From Ephemerocybe angulata (lineage: Eukaryota > Basidiomycota > Agaricomycetes > Agaricales > Psathyrellaceae): 64,000 nt of DNA. Both the position numbers and the translations under genes were made by a program. Shown one piece after another: positions 43,693-53,729 of the stretch. The stretch covers positions 310,001 through 374,000 of the forward strand of contig JAACJK010000116.1 in NCBI GenBank assembly GCA_013368325.1. The letters run 5' to 3'. Under the pieces are notes generated by a model, which was not told the origin of the DNA, made no database searches, and was given only the letters and a program-made list of their open reading frames with translations. The first letter of the stretch is position 1, and every line of letters begins with the position of its first letter.

Positions 43693-45401
43693 ATGGACTC
43701 TACGCAAGACCCAGCTCCATCTGCTGGCAGCTTTCGATTTTCCTCGGAAATCATCATGCACATTATTCGATTCTTAGGTCCAAAGGACATTTTATCAATG
43801 CGAAAGGTATATATCTCTCTCAGAATACTCTAATTATAACTCAAGCCGCGTCAGGCGTGTCGCATGATGCACAGGGTCACCAAATACCGCGTCGTATGGC
43901 TAGAAGCATTAGAACGAGTCTGCGAGGAATACGGGATCTTCAAGCCCACCTTCCCTATGGAGGAGATGTCGCTTCTAGAGTTAGAACACGCTTCGACGGG
44001 ACCTACCAGATTCCTTAACGGAGTGAAGAGATACCAGCCTGAAGAATTTGTTCGACCCTATCTAACCAGAATGCCACAACTATGTCGGACAAGAAACTCG
44101 CACGATAGGTCCTCCGATATTCTCCATCTTGTTCCTGGGGGTCGCTTCCTCTTCACGTCAGGTGTAAACTTGAACACCGTCTGCCTCTTCGACCTTGGGT
44201 ACAACATGAACGTCCCGGTGAAGTCATTTCCACTCGCAACCCTCGAGGGGTTTGGGGATTTGGGGGCCGTCGCCCCCACAAAGAACGGGAAAGGTTTCGT
44301 AATCGCTACACTAAAACTGTCAGTACTCTCTTCCGCCGCGCAGCTATACCCGGCTGAACTAGCTCGTAGGACACCTGATTCCAGAATCCTGTATATACAC
44401 CAGATCGAGCCAAACAGTCAACCCAAGGACCTGAAATTCTGGTGCATAGGACAGATGGACCTACCACATGGCCTCCTAAACTTTGTTGGCGATATGCACT
44501 TGACTTCTACTTTCGTATTCTTCACGCGCAACGATGAATTCGTCCTCTGGAACTGGGCGGAGAACACGGGATGTCGGTGGGACACTTCCAACGAGCTTTC
44601 AAGTTACACCACACAAGTAAGCCAGTGGACTCGCGCCCCATAACATAACCTAACAGACTCAAAATCGCACAGTTTTACGTCTTCAAAGACACCGTCCTGG
44701 CATGCGGGCGACATGAAGAAATATACGTCTATGATATACCAACTGCGACCTCCCTTTTCATGAAAGACCAAGCGCGACCAGTCCAACTGAACGACCTAAA
44801 CTCCCTGACAAACGAGCCCAAGGCACTCTTCCCACCCCCTCGGGACTTCAATGGAGAGCTCACCATCAAATTCTGCGCCCCCTCTGTCTGGTGCGAACAC
44901 CCCCCCCATGACCCCCACATCTGCCTGCTGCATGCAAACGACGACTCGGAGGCACACGACCTCCGGCTCTACTCCGTCAAGCCTTTGAAGGCTCCAGAGA
45001 GCGCTTTCTTCCCTCGCTCACTGCCCGTTCCCGGCGGACACATGACCAAGTTCTACGGGGACGGCTATCCGTTTTACGTGGACCATATTTTCCCATCTAT
45101 ATTTCGGTGCGAAGACGAGCTCGTCATATGCACGGTCTCCGACCAGTATACGTTGGTGATGTCGATTTTGCCTGTACCATCCAAGACGATGCTGGAGGAA
45201 CTCACGCCGACCCATGTCGTTCTCGTACCTGCCCGTTGCCTGATGGAAGGAATCGAACTCTCTCAGTTCGCGTTCTGTCCCATGTCAGGCCGTGCGGTGT
45301 ATTTTGGATCCTCAGATATGTCAGATGATGTTCAAGTGGCGGACTATCTTCTGCCTCCCTATCCCTCATCCACCACCGCTCCGAATGTCGCAGAAATATA
45401 A
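43693..45401 (+). CDS. F-box protein with propeller-like C-terminal part, family B copy 1
   Basis: Exons 43693-43806, 43855-44318, 44370-44616 and 44673-45401 give 517 residues. Residues 14-60 form an F-box (FSSEIIMHIIRFLGPKDILS, then MRKACRMMHRVTKYRVVW). The rest is a long beta-rich region with propeller-like blades (GGRFLFTSG, VCLFDLGYN, FVLWNW, EEIYVYDIP, SGRAVYFGSS). I take it as a non-canonical beta-propeller for substrate binding; no WD signature is complete. The acceptor at 44369 (CTCGTAG) was chosen because earlier AG sites introduce stops. It sits 405 bp downstream of family A copy 2 and is similar to the broken gene at 45741. Confidence 0.75.
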
Positions 45402-45740
45402 AGTAAATTACGGGTGTATACAAGGTGTATAACTACATAATTGTAATACCTCTGGACGTAGTCTGTACGCCCAAATGTACTCTCCAGTACGAGAAGTCAA
45501 TCCGTGCTCAACTCGCACCCCGGTAAGGCGGCTAAGCCGTGAGCGCATGAGCGTCTAAAGGCATTAAGAGATCACGAGCCAACCACGAGGCTGTGACATG
45601 CGCGCCTAGCTCAGTCACTGAGCCTCTTTCGCCCCGACCACGACCTCCTACCTTTCACTGCCGGGATTCTCTGTATTGAACCTTCCCCCTAGCGAGTCGT
45701 TACGGAACTTGAAAGCGGTATGACTGTACCTTTCCGGGGG

Positions 45741-47477
45741 ATGGACACCAGTATGATGAAAGTTGAGGAAGCTTGCCTGGGGAAGGCCTGACTTTATCTG
45801 CTGGTAGATTCCAAATTTCCTCAGAGATCATCATGCACATTCTTCGATTCTTGGGTCCGACAGACATAATCTCAATGCGCAAAGTATGTGTATAGCTCAA
45901 CCTACCACAATTAATTCTACCTGGATACTCAGCCCTTCGTAGACGTGTCGCATGATGCACAGGATCACCAAGTGCCGCGTTGTATGGCTAGAAGCATTGG
46001 AACGAGTCTGCGAGAAATACGGGATCTTCAAACCCACATTTCCCATGGAGGAGATGTCAATTCTGGAGCCAGAACACGCTTCAACGGGGCCCACCAGATT
46101 CGTAGAGGGGGTGAAGAGGTACCAGCCTGAAGAGTCTGTTCGACCCTATTTAACCAGGACGCCGCACCTACGGAGGGAAAGGAGCTCGTACGATAGCTTT
46201 GCGCACGATGCGTTCCAGCTTGTTCCTGGGGGCCGGTTTCTCTTTACTTCGGCGCTAGACACTGTCTGTCTCTTTGACCTGGGGTACAACATGAACGTCC
46301 CGGTGAAGCCCTCTCCACTCGCGGTCCTAGATAACTTCGGGGAATTAAGAGCCATCGCCCCCACAAAGAACCGGAAAAAGCTCCTCGTCGCGACGCTGAA
46401 GTGGTTAGTGCATTACTCCTTCCAGGTCTAAATTCAACTGAAACGACGAGCAGGTCCCTGCCCGGTACACCTCTGTCCAGAATCCTGTATATACACCAAA
46501 TCAACCCAAATCGCCGAGGTCAAGATCTAACGTTCCACTGCAAAGGAAGCTTGGAGATCCACCGGGCTCAGGATGCCACCCTTATGGGCGATATTCACTT
46601 GACTTCTACCTTCGCCTTCTTCAAGCGCACCCAGGAGTTCGTCCTCTGGGATTGGGCGGGGAACAGGGGCTGTCGATGGCCCGCCACCTCGGTTCACTAC
46701 ACGCAGGTGAGTCACTGGGTATCCAGGTTCAAAGACCCGATAAGCTATAAAGCTAAATCGCTCAGTTTCACGCCTTTAAAGACACACTCCTGGCAGGCGG
46801 GTTAAACGAACACACATACCACTACGATTTACCAGCCGCAACCTCCATCGATGTCACAGACCCAGCGCAACCGGGCCATCTGGACGACTTGGAGTCCCTA
46901 ACACACGAGCCCAAGGCATCTCTCCCACCACCCGACGGTGAGCACAACCACGTCGCCCTAAGTGGCCTTTCCGTTTGGTGCGAAACAGCCCCCTCGATCC
47001 CCACGTCTGCTTGATATACCCGAACGACGGGTTATCCTACCTCCAGCTCTATTCAATCAAACCCCTGAATGTTCCAGAGAGCCCATTCCTCCCTCGCTCA
47101 CTTCCCGTGCCCGGCGGGTACACAACTAAATTCTACGGGGACAACCATCCATCATCTTCGTTCTACCAGGCCCTGCCATCTCTATTCCGGTGCGAAGACG
47201 AGCTCGCCATATGCACGAGCTCCGACCAGGGCGGGTTGCTACTGTCGATCCTGCCGGTGCCATCCAAGGCAACGCTAGAGGAAATCACGCTTGAATCACG
47301 CCGACCACCGTCGTCCTCGTCCCTTCGGGTAGCCTGATGGAAGAGATCGAGCCCAATCAGTTCGCCTTCTGTCCTTTGTCAGGCCGCGCGGTGTATTTCG
47401 GATCCTCGGGGATGTCAGACGACGTCCAAGTAGTGGACTATCTTCTCCCTCCGGAGGAGCCGCTCCAGGAGCTTTGA
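45741..47477 (+). pseudogene. F-box/propeller-like gene, family B copy 2, frameshifted
   Basis: It is closely similar to copy 1 throughout: FQISSEIIMHILRFLGPTDI, TCRMMHRITKCRVVWLEAL, FVLWDWAGNRGCRW, RSLPVPGGYTTKFYGD and GRAVYFGSSGMSDDVQ. Three lesions are visible. The ATG region at 45741 is out of frame with the F-box and meets TGA. A one-base loss in GAAACAGCCCCCTC near 46990 shifts the frame. A second shift near 47300 occurs before the VVLVPSGSLMEE block. Downstream of each lesion the protein sequence stays conserved, so inactivation is recent, or some lesions are sequencing errors. The promoter keeps the GTGACATGCGCG block of copy 1. Introns match those of copy 1. Confidence 0.75.
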
Positions 47478-47934
47478 TCGCGCACTGAGCATCGTGGACG
47501 ATGTAGCTCCCGCACAACTCTGAAGCCAACACTCACTGGGTCCGTGGACAGTCGGCTGATCCGATTGAAAATACATACACGCTCTTTGTTACTTCCCCGC
47601 GGCCCATCTTATTGCTCAGCCATGTAGAGAGTAACCACGGTCAAACCACGGTGAACAAGCTTACTTCTAAGGTGCCCTGCACACCCAAAAGAAATGCCAA
47701 AATGTACGCCCAGGTGCACGCATTGAAAGCCAAATGTAGCGCCCTGAGCACTCAAATACTCACTGACCTTCCCCAATCGCCTTTGCGCGTTCCCTCAACG
47801 CTTCGCCACACACCCTCCAATTCTTTCTGCGAAAAGACCCTCAGAGGGTGCTTTCGCAGATTCTGTTTTGGCACCATATTAATTCTACCAAAACAAACGT
47901 TCGAAACAACGCCAAAACAGCGACGAAGCTACTT
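47478..47934. other. Interval between broken F-box copies
   Basis: No intact gene. The frame leading into the downstream family A fragment is open but has no resemblance to the rest of the family, so the sequence that once preceded the fragment has been replaced. Confidence 0.4.
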
Positions 47935-48172
47935 CGCCGCACTGAAAGAGTTGATCCTCTATCAGCTCCCTATCGACTTTCCTTTCGTCAAATCTCGCAT
48001 GTGCAGTAGAAAAGAAGAAGGAAATAACATGGCAGAAGACCTGAAGGAGTTCGTGGAGGCAGGTGTGAGTTTGGTGTTTGAGGCACCTAGGCAGGTCGTA
48101 CCAACACCGTTCTATGGACCTACATTGCCGACGGTTGGATACGAAACGGACTTTGGGGGTGCGTATATCTAG
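47935..48172 (+). pseudogene. C-terminal fragment of a family A F-box gene
   Basis: About 79 codons read LKELILYQLPIDFPFV, then DLKEFVEAGVSLVFEAPRQ and TPFYGPTLPTVGYETDF before TAG (48170-48172). This aligns with the last 80 residues of copies 2 and 3. The F-box and leucine-rich parts are missing upstream. It is a truncated fourth member of the family. Confidence 0.8.
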
Positions 48173-49529
48173 ATTGGTACTTGACCCCCCTTTTATCGGC
48201 TGTGAAGCTAATAGGTCGTCAGATATGTCGAGTATATTAAATAAGCCAGGAGAAGCCCGGAAAGGAGCAGGTGCACCGTGCAATAAATGCAGCACAGGCG
48301 TCACCGGGACATTGAGAACTGGGATGTTACATGTGCTATAAATTGTTTTGGACTGGATCTAGGCGAGTGTATAAAGTTAGCTGAGGGTTCGTTGGAATTC
48401 GCAGCGATCGTGCACGGGCGCTTAATTTATATCTCTCATATTTGAAGCCTAAGTAGTCCTGAAAGGGCTAGTTTCACCGCATAGTCTGTGTCGTGTACTG
48501 TAGGTACGTCTATCTCAGCGAAGTACCCCAATCCTCCTAGAGGTATCTCTCGCGACGTTGTTCTCTTTCTCCATTGCCAAAAACAATTGGCCCTCTGGGC
48601 AGTCCTGGGCACTCCAGCGGCATGCCTCATATATACGCATCGTTGTGCTTGTCTGCTTCCCACAAATATACACCTGAATATTTGCTGAATATATATCATG
48701 AAGTCCCGATCCCCAATCGGTCGAAATTAGACAGTACCTCCACTGAGTCACGCCCCTCCGTGTCCTCCCCAGACTATGGCTCTCGGGATTTTATGAGTTT
48801 TTGATAGACCTTCCGGGCAATGACTTACCGAGGGTGTCAACTTTTGAGAGTATCTGCCCAGATGAGTCCCTGCGAGTCAGACGACGTGCATGTTTAGCAT
48901 CAGTCACAGTTACAGGGCCAGGTCAGCCAAGTCGCGAAGAGTCAAACAGGAGTCAGCTTAGAGCTAAGTCAGAATATCATGATTAGTTTCGGCGCAACAG
49001 ACAGTACCGAAAGAAGACATACATCGCAGTCCGCAATTTACAAAAGCAAGTCACCACTGAGTGAACCGTCAACGGTCAGCGCAATCTATAAGTATAATCC
49101 CAGACCTCCACATCGTCGCCCCACCGGTACTCACTGCTCAAAATTCCTGTTGCAGACTACAACCCTGTGCGTAGCACAATATCCACCTCTTCACTTTACA
49201 GAGGGAGAAGCCCTAATTCAACTATACAAAGAAAACAAACCATATACCCGACCGACTAACAAGATGTGAGGACTCCTGGAGGACAAGTAAGTGCACCACA
49301 GTGGGGCCTGGGCAGGTAGACAAAGCCGTGAGGAGACACTGGGCCCGGACTCACATGTACATTACATAACAGATCCAGATATAGCATTTACCCCAAAAGG
49401 AGCGAACCTTCCTAATATGGTCATGTATTTTGATGGACCGCGAAAATTTTGGACGTACGCAGACAAAACCTTCCCACTTTTCAAGTGTCCAGGAATTGCC
49501 AGCTTGAAGGTTTCGTGGGAGGCGCATTA
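48173..49529. other. Intergenic within the F-box array, nothing recognised
   Basis: No frame, RNA or repeat could be supported between the family A fragment and the promoter of copy 3. Confidence 0.45.
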
Positions 49530-49538
49530 TTACGTAAC
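49530..49538. promoter_or_regulatory. Shared palindromic motif TTACGTAA before F-box A3
   Basis: TTACGTAAC lies about 67 bp before the start codon of copy 3. It is the third occurrence of the element at a similar place in the family. Confidence 0.4.
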
Positions 49539-49604
49539 GACACGAGAAGATTCTGGAAGACATGCAATTGGAAGCTCTTCCCAAGCTTGTCCGCAACCGT
49601 CATC

Positions 49605-51395
49605 ATGGACCCTTTCGCTCAATACCTCAACACTAATCACATACCGACGGAGGAAGAGCTTGTCGAGCTCAAGAAAGTCCTTTTACCAGATGAAACTAGA
49701 CTCGCCAGCATCGAAATCGAACTTGAGGACCTCGCACGGGCCATGGAAAAACTCAAGGAAGAAAAGGCCACAATCCTCCTGAGAACTCGAGCTCTGAGAG
49801 CATTGACATCCCTTATACGACGCCTCCCCACACCGATCATGGAAGCGATATTTCTCTTTTCGTTTCCCTCCAAGCCGATTTCCCCGATTAGCATCAGCGA
49901 CCCACCACTCGTGTTCCTTCGTGTGTGCAGGCCCTGGAGAAATATGGCAATGGAAATGCCTCGGCTCTGGGCTGACTTTACGGCCACGGTACCCTTCCAG
50001 CTATTCCATACGAAGATGACTGCCGTCCGCTCTTTCGAAGCAGAGCTATCGCGATGGCTCGAACGATCGGGTTGTCTACCACTTACAGTCCAGGCCCACA
50101 TGCCGTATGGTTTTGGGCCAAGTCCAGTGATGGAAGCACTTTCCAGAGTCGCTCGCCTTGCAGCAAAGCACTCGGACCGCTGGGAATCGCTTGACTTCAA
50201 ATTATGTCGAAGCACGTTGACGGCTTTCAGGAACATCACCGAACTCACCGCTCTGAAATCGCTTGTGATCACGTCCGACAGCGTCCTTTGGCCTGCTGAT
50301 CCCATAACAGATCCCACTCCCTTCCCGTCCCAAACGATATCCGACTGCTACAACCTCTTAAAGGCCCCAAATCTAACGCGCCTTCAGCTCTGGCACAACG
50401 GCTCTTCACTTCTGCGACTATCAGAGTTCCCGGCTAAACTTGGAAGACTCACCCACCTAACCTTCAGATTGGACCGCCGAAATATTAGATCATATGACCG
50501 GGAGACCGATGAACCAATGTTCTTGAGGATGGTCGAGCTGTTGCGCCAATGCAGCTCTCTACAGAAATGCGCTCTCACACTTTCGCCGTGCATGGAGAAT
50601 GGAGCCGCGTTCAGCGCCGCACTTTCTCCAGCGGCGGTTGTTCCGAACTTGGAATCTTTCTATCTCGAAGGCTGTAGTAAGCAGATGGAAATGCTGATAC
50701 AGAGCATCCACACTCCAGCCCTACGCGAGCTACACTATTACCCTGATTACTCCATTTCCCCCCATTCCTACTCTCCCATCCTCAATTTTCTTCGCACCTC
50801 CGGTCACCAGGTCGAGGTGCTTCACCTCGACCAGCCGACCCTCTCTACCCCTGGATTTTACGCCTGCATGCACAGCTGCCCGAACCTGAAGCAGCTTGAG
50901 TTGGGCCCAAAGCTGGAAGCCTTGCGCATGAAAGATGGCCCACCTCCATATATAACGTCACACGACCCTCTTTTCGTCTTCCTGGACGAGCATCTGGGAG
51001 CGATGACACCGGTTGACTCAGACAGTTCAAGCTGCTCATGCCCTCGTATCGAAATCCTTCGATTACACGTGAAGTCGCGCGTCTCTCCCTCCTCAGTCAT
51101 CACCTTCCTAAAAGCTAAAGTCAAAACCACCACCTTCGACCTGCAAGAAAGCAATAGGACCCTAAAGGAATTGACCATGCGCCAACTTCCCCTTGGCTTT
51201 CCTTATCTGAACATCACGCTGAAAGCCGAGAAGGAGGAAATCATGCCAATTGCGGATGATTTAAAGGAATTCGTGGAAGCGGGGGTGAAGCTCACCTTGG
51301 ATGGCCCGTCTACGATTTTTGCACCCACGCCTTTCTATGGGCCTACCTCTCCAAAGGTTGGATACGAGACGGACTTCGAAAGTGCGGATATCTAG
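49605..51395 (+). CDS. F-box/leucine-rich protein, family A copy 3
   Basis: Single exon, 596 residues, starting MDPFAQYLNTNHIPTEEEL. The frame is open upstream, but all copies start at this ATG. The coiled coil spans residues 14-55 (LEDLARAMEKLKEEKATIL). The F-box starts near 63 (LTSLIRRLPTPIMEAIFLFS). Leucine-rich stretches (NLTRLQLWH, NLESFYLEGC, LRELHYYP, CPNLKQLELG) and the tail DLKEFVEAGVKL to VGYETDFESADI follow. It is closest to copy 2 in protein and 3' flank. The probable function is an SCF ubiquitin-ligase receptor of unknown substrate; the leucine-rich part is where paralogues differ most. Confidence 0.85.
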   Translation: MDPFAQYLNTNHIPTEEELVELKKVLLPDETRLASIEIELEDLARAMEKLKEEKATILLRTRALRALTSLIRRLPTPIMEAIFLFSFPSKPISPISISDPPLVFLRVCRPWRNMAMEMPRLWADFTATVPFQLFHTKMTAVRSFEAELSRWLERSGCLPLTVQAHMPYGFGPSPVMEALSRVARLAAKHSDRWESLDFKLCRSTLTAFRNITELTALKSLVITSDSVLWPADPITDPTPFPSQTISDCYNLLKAPNLTRLQLWHNGSSLLRLSEFPAKLGRLTHLTFRLDRRNIRSYDRETDEPMFLRMVELLRQCSSLQKCALTLSPCMENGAAFSAALSPAAVVPNLESFYLEGCSKQMEMLIQSIHTPALRELHYYPDYSISPHSYSPILNFLRTSGHQVEVLHLDQPTLSTPGFYACMHSCPNLKQLELGPKLEALRMKDGPPPYITSHDPLFVFLDEHLGAMTPVDSDSSSCSCPRIEILRLHVKSRVSPSSVITFLKAKVKTTTFDLQESNRTLKELTMRQLPLGFPYLNITLKAEKEEIMPIADDLKEFVEAGVKLTLDGPSTIFAPTPFYGPTSPKVGYETDFESADI

Positions 51396-51590
51396 TAGGT
51401 GGCCCTGCTTATGGGCTCTTGTGACGCGTTAACGTGCTGTTAGGTTTCGTGAATTTACAAGAGGTCGAGATCAGGTAGCCCACTGGCAGGCAGTATTTGT
51501 CACGTCGTCGCATTTGTGAGTCTCGGGAGACGAAGCTTAAAGTACTAGTGCAGTTGCGTTGAGGGCAGGATGAAGGATTGATACTCCGGG
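51396..51590. repeat. Duplicated 3' flank (pairs with 43288-43480)
   Basis: This is the counterpart of the flank after family A copy 2. Homology ends about 150 bp before the tRNA gene. Confidence 0.85.
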
Positions 51591-51738
51591 CTCGAAACTA
51601 GCGTAGACTATGTCTGAACAGTCAGTTCTCAGATCTTACTACGAGTTACGAGTTAAGGGTCGAGAGTGACTCAAGACTTTTCACTCGATCGTCGAACTAA
51701 GTATAAGAAGCACAAAATGAGAAGCAAAATGAACACAT

Positions 51739-51810
51739 TCCTTCTAGCCGACTTGAACGACTGACCTCGTCATTACTAGTGACGCGCTCTACCAACTGAG
51801 CTAAGAAGGA
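51739..51810 (-). tRNA. tRNA-Thr (anticodon AGT)
   Basis: The minus strand folds into a full 72-nt cloverleaf. The acceptor stem is TCCTTCT with AGAAGGA, the D arm GCTC/GAGC, the anticodon arm CGTCA-CTAGTAA-TGACG with AGT at loop positions 3-5, and the T arm AGTCG-TTCAAGT-CGGCT with one G-T pair. There is no intron and no encoded CCA, as expected in a eukaryotic nuclear gene. It lies between family A copy 3 and family B copy 3. Confidence 0.92.
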
Positions 51811-51997
51811 TCGATACACCCAGTGACCCACGGGCGCCAATCATACCAAGTCACGTTTCTATCGGGAACAATTTGAGGCGAGTTTTAGTTTGACCGGCAA
51901 CTTGAAGTGGTGGTCTCGTTCTTCCCTTTCCACAACCTCGCCTTTGGCAAGACCCACCCATCAAGATTTCCGCGTTCCGCTTCATGAGTCCAAAGCC

Positions 51998-53660
51998 ATG
52001 ACGAACACACAGAAGCGTAGCGAAGGGGGGCACTTCTCCAACCTGCCCATGGACATAGTGTTCCAAATTCTACAACATCTAGACCCGCTGGACATTGTCG
52101 CGATGCGAGCGGTACGCCAGTCTGTTCTTCATGTGTGGTAGATTAACCAACTGCTTCTAAAGACATGCCGCTCTCTACACGTCGCAACCTCAGAGAGAAT
52201 TGTCTGGTTGTCAGTATTGGACCGCATTTGCGAACGCTATGGAATCTTCAAGCCTACATTTCCCTTCGAAGAGATGTCACTCGCCCAGCTGGAACATGCT
52301 GCATTCTCCTCGTCACGCTTCGTCAAAACTGTCCAGAGGTTTGACCCTGGGCCTTTGGGAGACAACTGCGCTCCGGTGTACCAGCACCGAACTATCAAAT
52401 CCCCACGAAATGCTGACGGGAAGGGCCGTCTCTTCCTCATTCCAGGCGGGCGGTTTCTCTTGACATCGGGGACAGAAATACGTCTATGGGACCTTGGCCA
52501 CAGCTCCGAACCATACCATGTGAAGCCGCGTGTTATTGCGAGGACGGAAGACGGCTCCGCGCTTGCCGCCGTCTGTCCGAGCGACGATGGCAAAGGCCTC
52601 GTCGTCGCGGCCACCTCCAGGTCTGTTAGAGCGCCCTTCTCCAACACTCCTTGTTCTCACATTATTCTAGTGCTGACCGCCGCTCCACGCTGAGGATCTA
52701 CGAAATCGATATTCAGTGCAACAGCCCGGCTTTCTCGAAAGCAGCTGAGCTCGCCTTCGACGACATCCCGCATTTCAGCTCCCTCATGAACTTCCATCTG
52801 ACAAGTTCTAATATCGTAATTCACTGTCGAACATATTTCGCTTCCTGGAACTGGAAGGAAAGAACGGGCTGCAAATGGCCTATCGGGAAAGAAGAAATAT
52901 CTGATCTATCGGTTCGTCATTACATCTCCGTTCCCTTTGCGGGGTACGAGACGCTCACCTCCGCGAATAGATATACGGCATCGATGATACAGTCATCGTG
53001 TTTGACAACGACAACCAGTTCAATATCTGGGATGTCCCGGACCACTCCCAGTTATCCCAGCCAAGCAGCAACGACCTCGCCAACAAACCGAGGAGGCCAA
53101 AACGCTTTCACCGCCCAGCGAAAACCCCAGCACTAGCCACGCACTGGAATACGATCTTCTCTGGGACGCCCGTCTGGCAGCGGCACCTCCCTCCTTACCT
53201 TTGCACCATGTCAGTCGATGGACGCACGGACGATCTACAGGGCAACGAACTCGCGCTATACTCCCTCCAGCAGCACGTCAAGGGCGCGTCATTCATGCCC
53301 ATGTATACCCCAGTGCTTCAGCGAAAAGCGAAGGCGGTATTCAGCGACTATTACGAGCGCGTCAGTGAACTCGTCTCCCCGCTATATCAATCTGGCGACC
53401 ACCTGGTCTTTTGTGCGTCCAGTAGCCAAAGCGAGGCTACCCTGGTAGCTGCGATGCCTATTCCGAAGGAGTACTCGAAGGAACCTATCCCCATCTCCTA
53501 CATGATGCTCTCGGATGGGTTGGGTGGGACCTTTAACCATTTCATCACAGTCCACAACGGGTTCTGCCCGATGTCCGGACGCCTCGCATACGCTCGGGAG
53601 GGAGTAGACGAAATCGTCATACTTGACTACCTTCCCCTTTTCTCAGACAAAAGAAGGTAG
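51998..53660 (+). CDS. F-box protein with propeller-like C-terminal part, family B copy 3
   Basis: Exons 51998-52111, 52163-52620, 52671-52911 and 52971-53660 give 500 residues. The F-box is at residues 14-60 (FSNLPMDIVFQILQHLDPLD, then MRATCRSLHVATSERIVW). The following KPTFPFEEMSLAQLEHA block and propeller-like strands (GGRFLLTSGTEIRLWDLG, VIVFDNDNQFNIWDV, FCPMSGRLAYA) match family B. The first exon has exactly the length of that in copy 1 (114 nt) and all intron positions correspond, but the sequence is much more diverged than copy 2 is from copy 1. Upstream in the same orientation is family A copy 3, repeating the A-B order. The gene ends about 70 bp from the end of convergent separase. 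Confidence 0.75.
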
Positions 53661-53729
53661 TTTTGGGTAGGCGAGGAGAAAAGATGGTTCTCGGGTTGCA
53701 ATATGTAGGTATAAAATATCTGTAAATAA

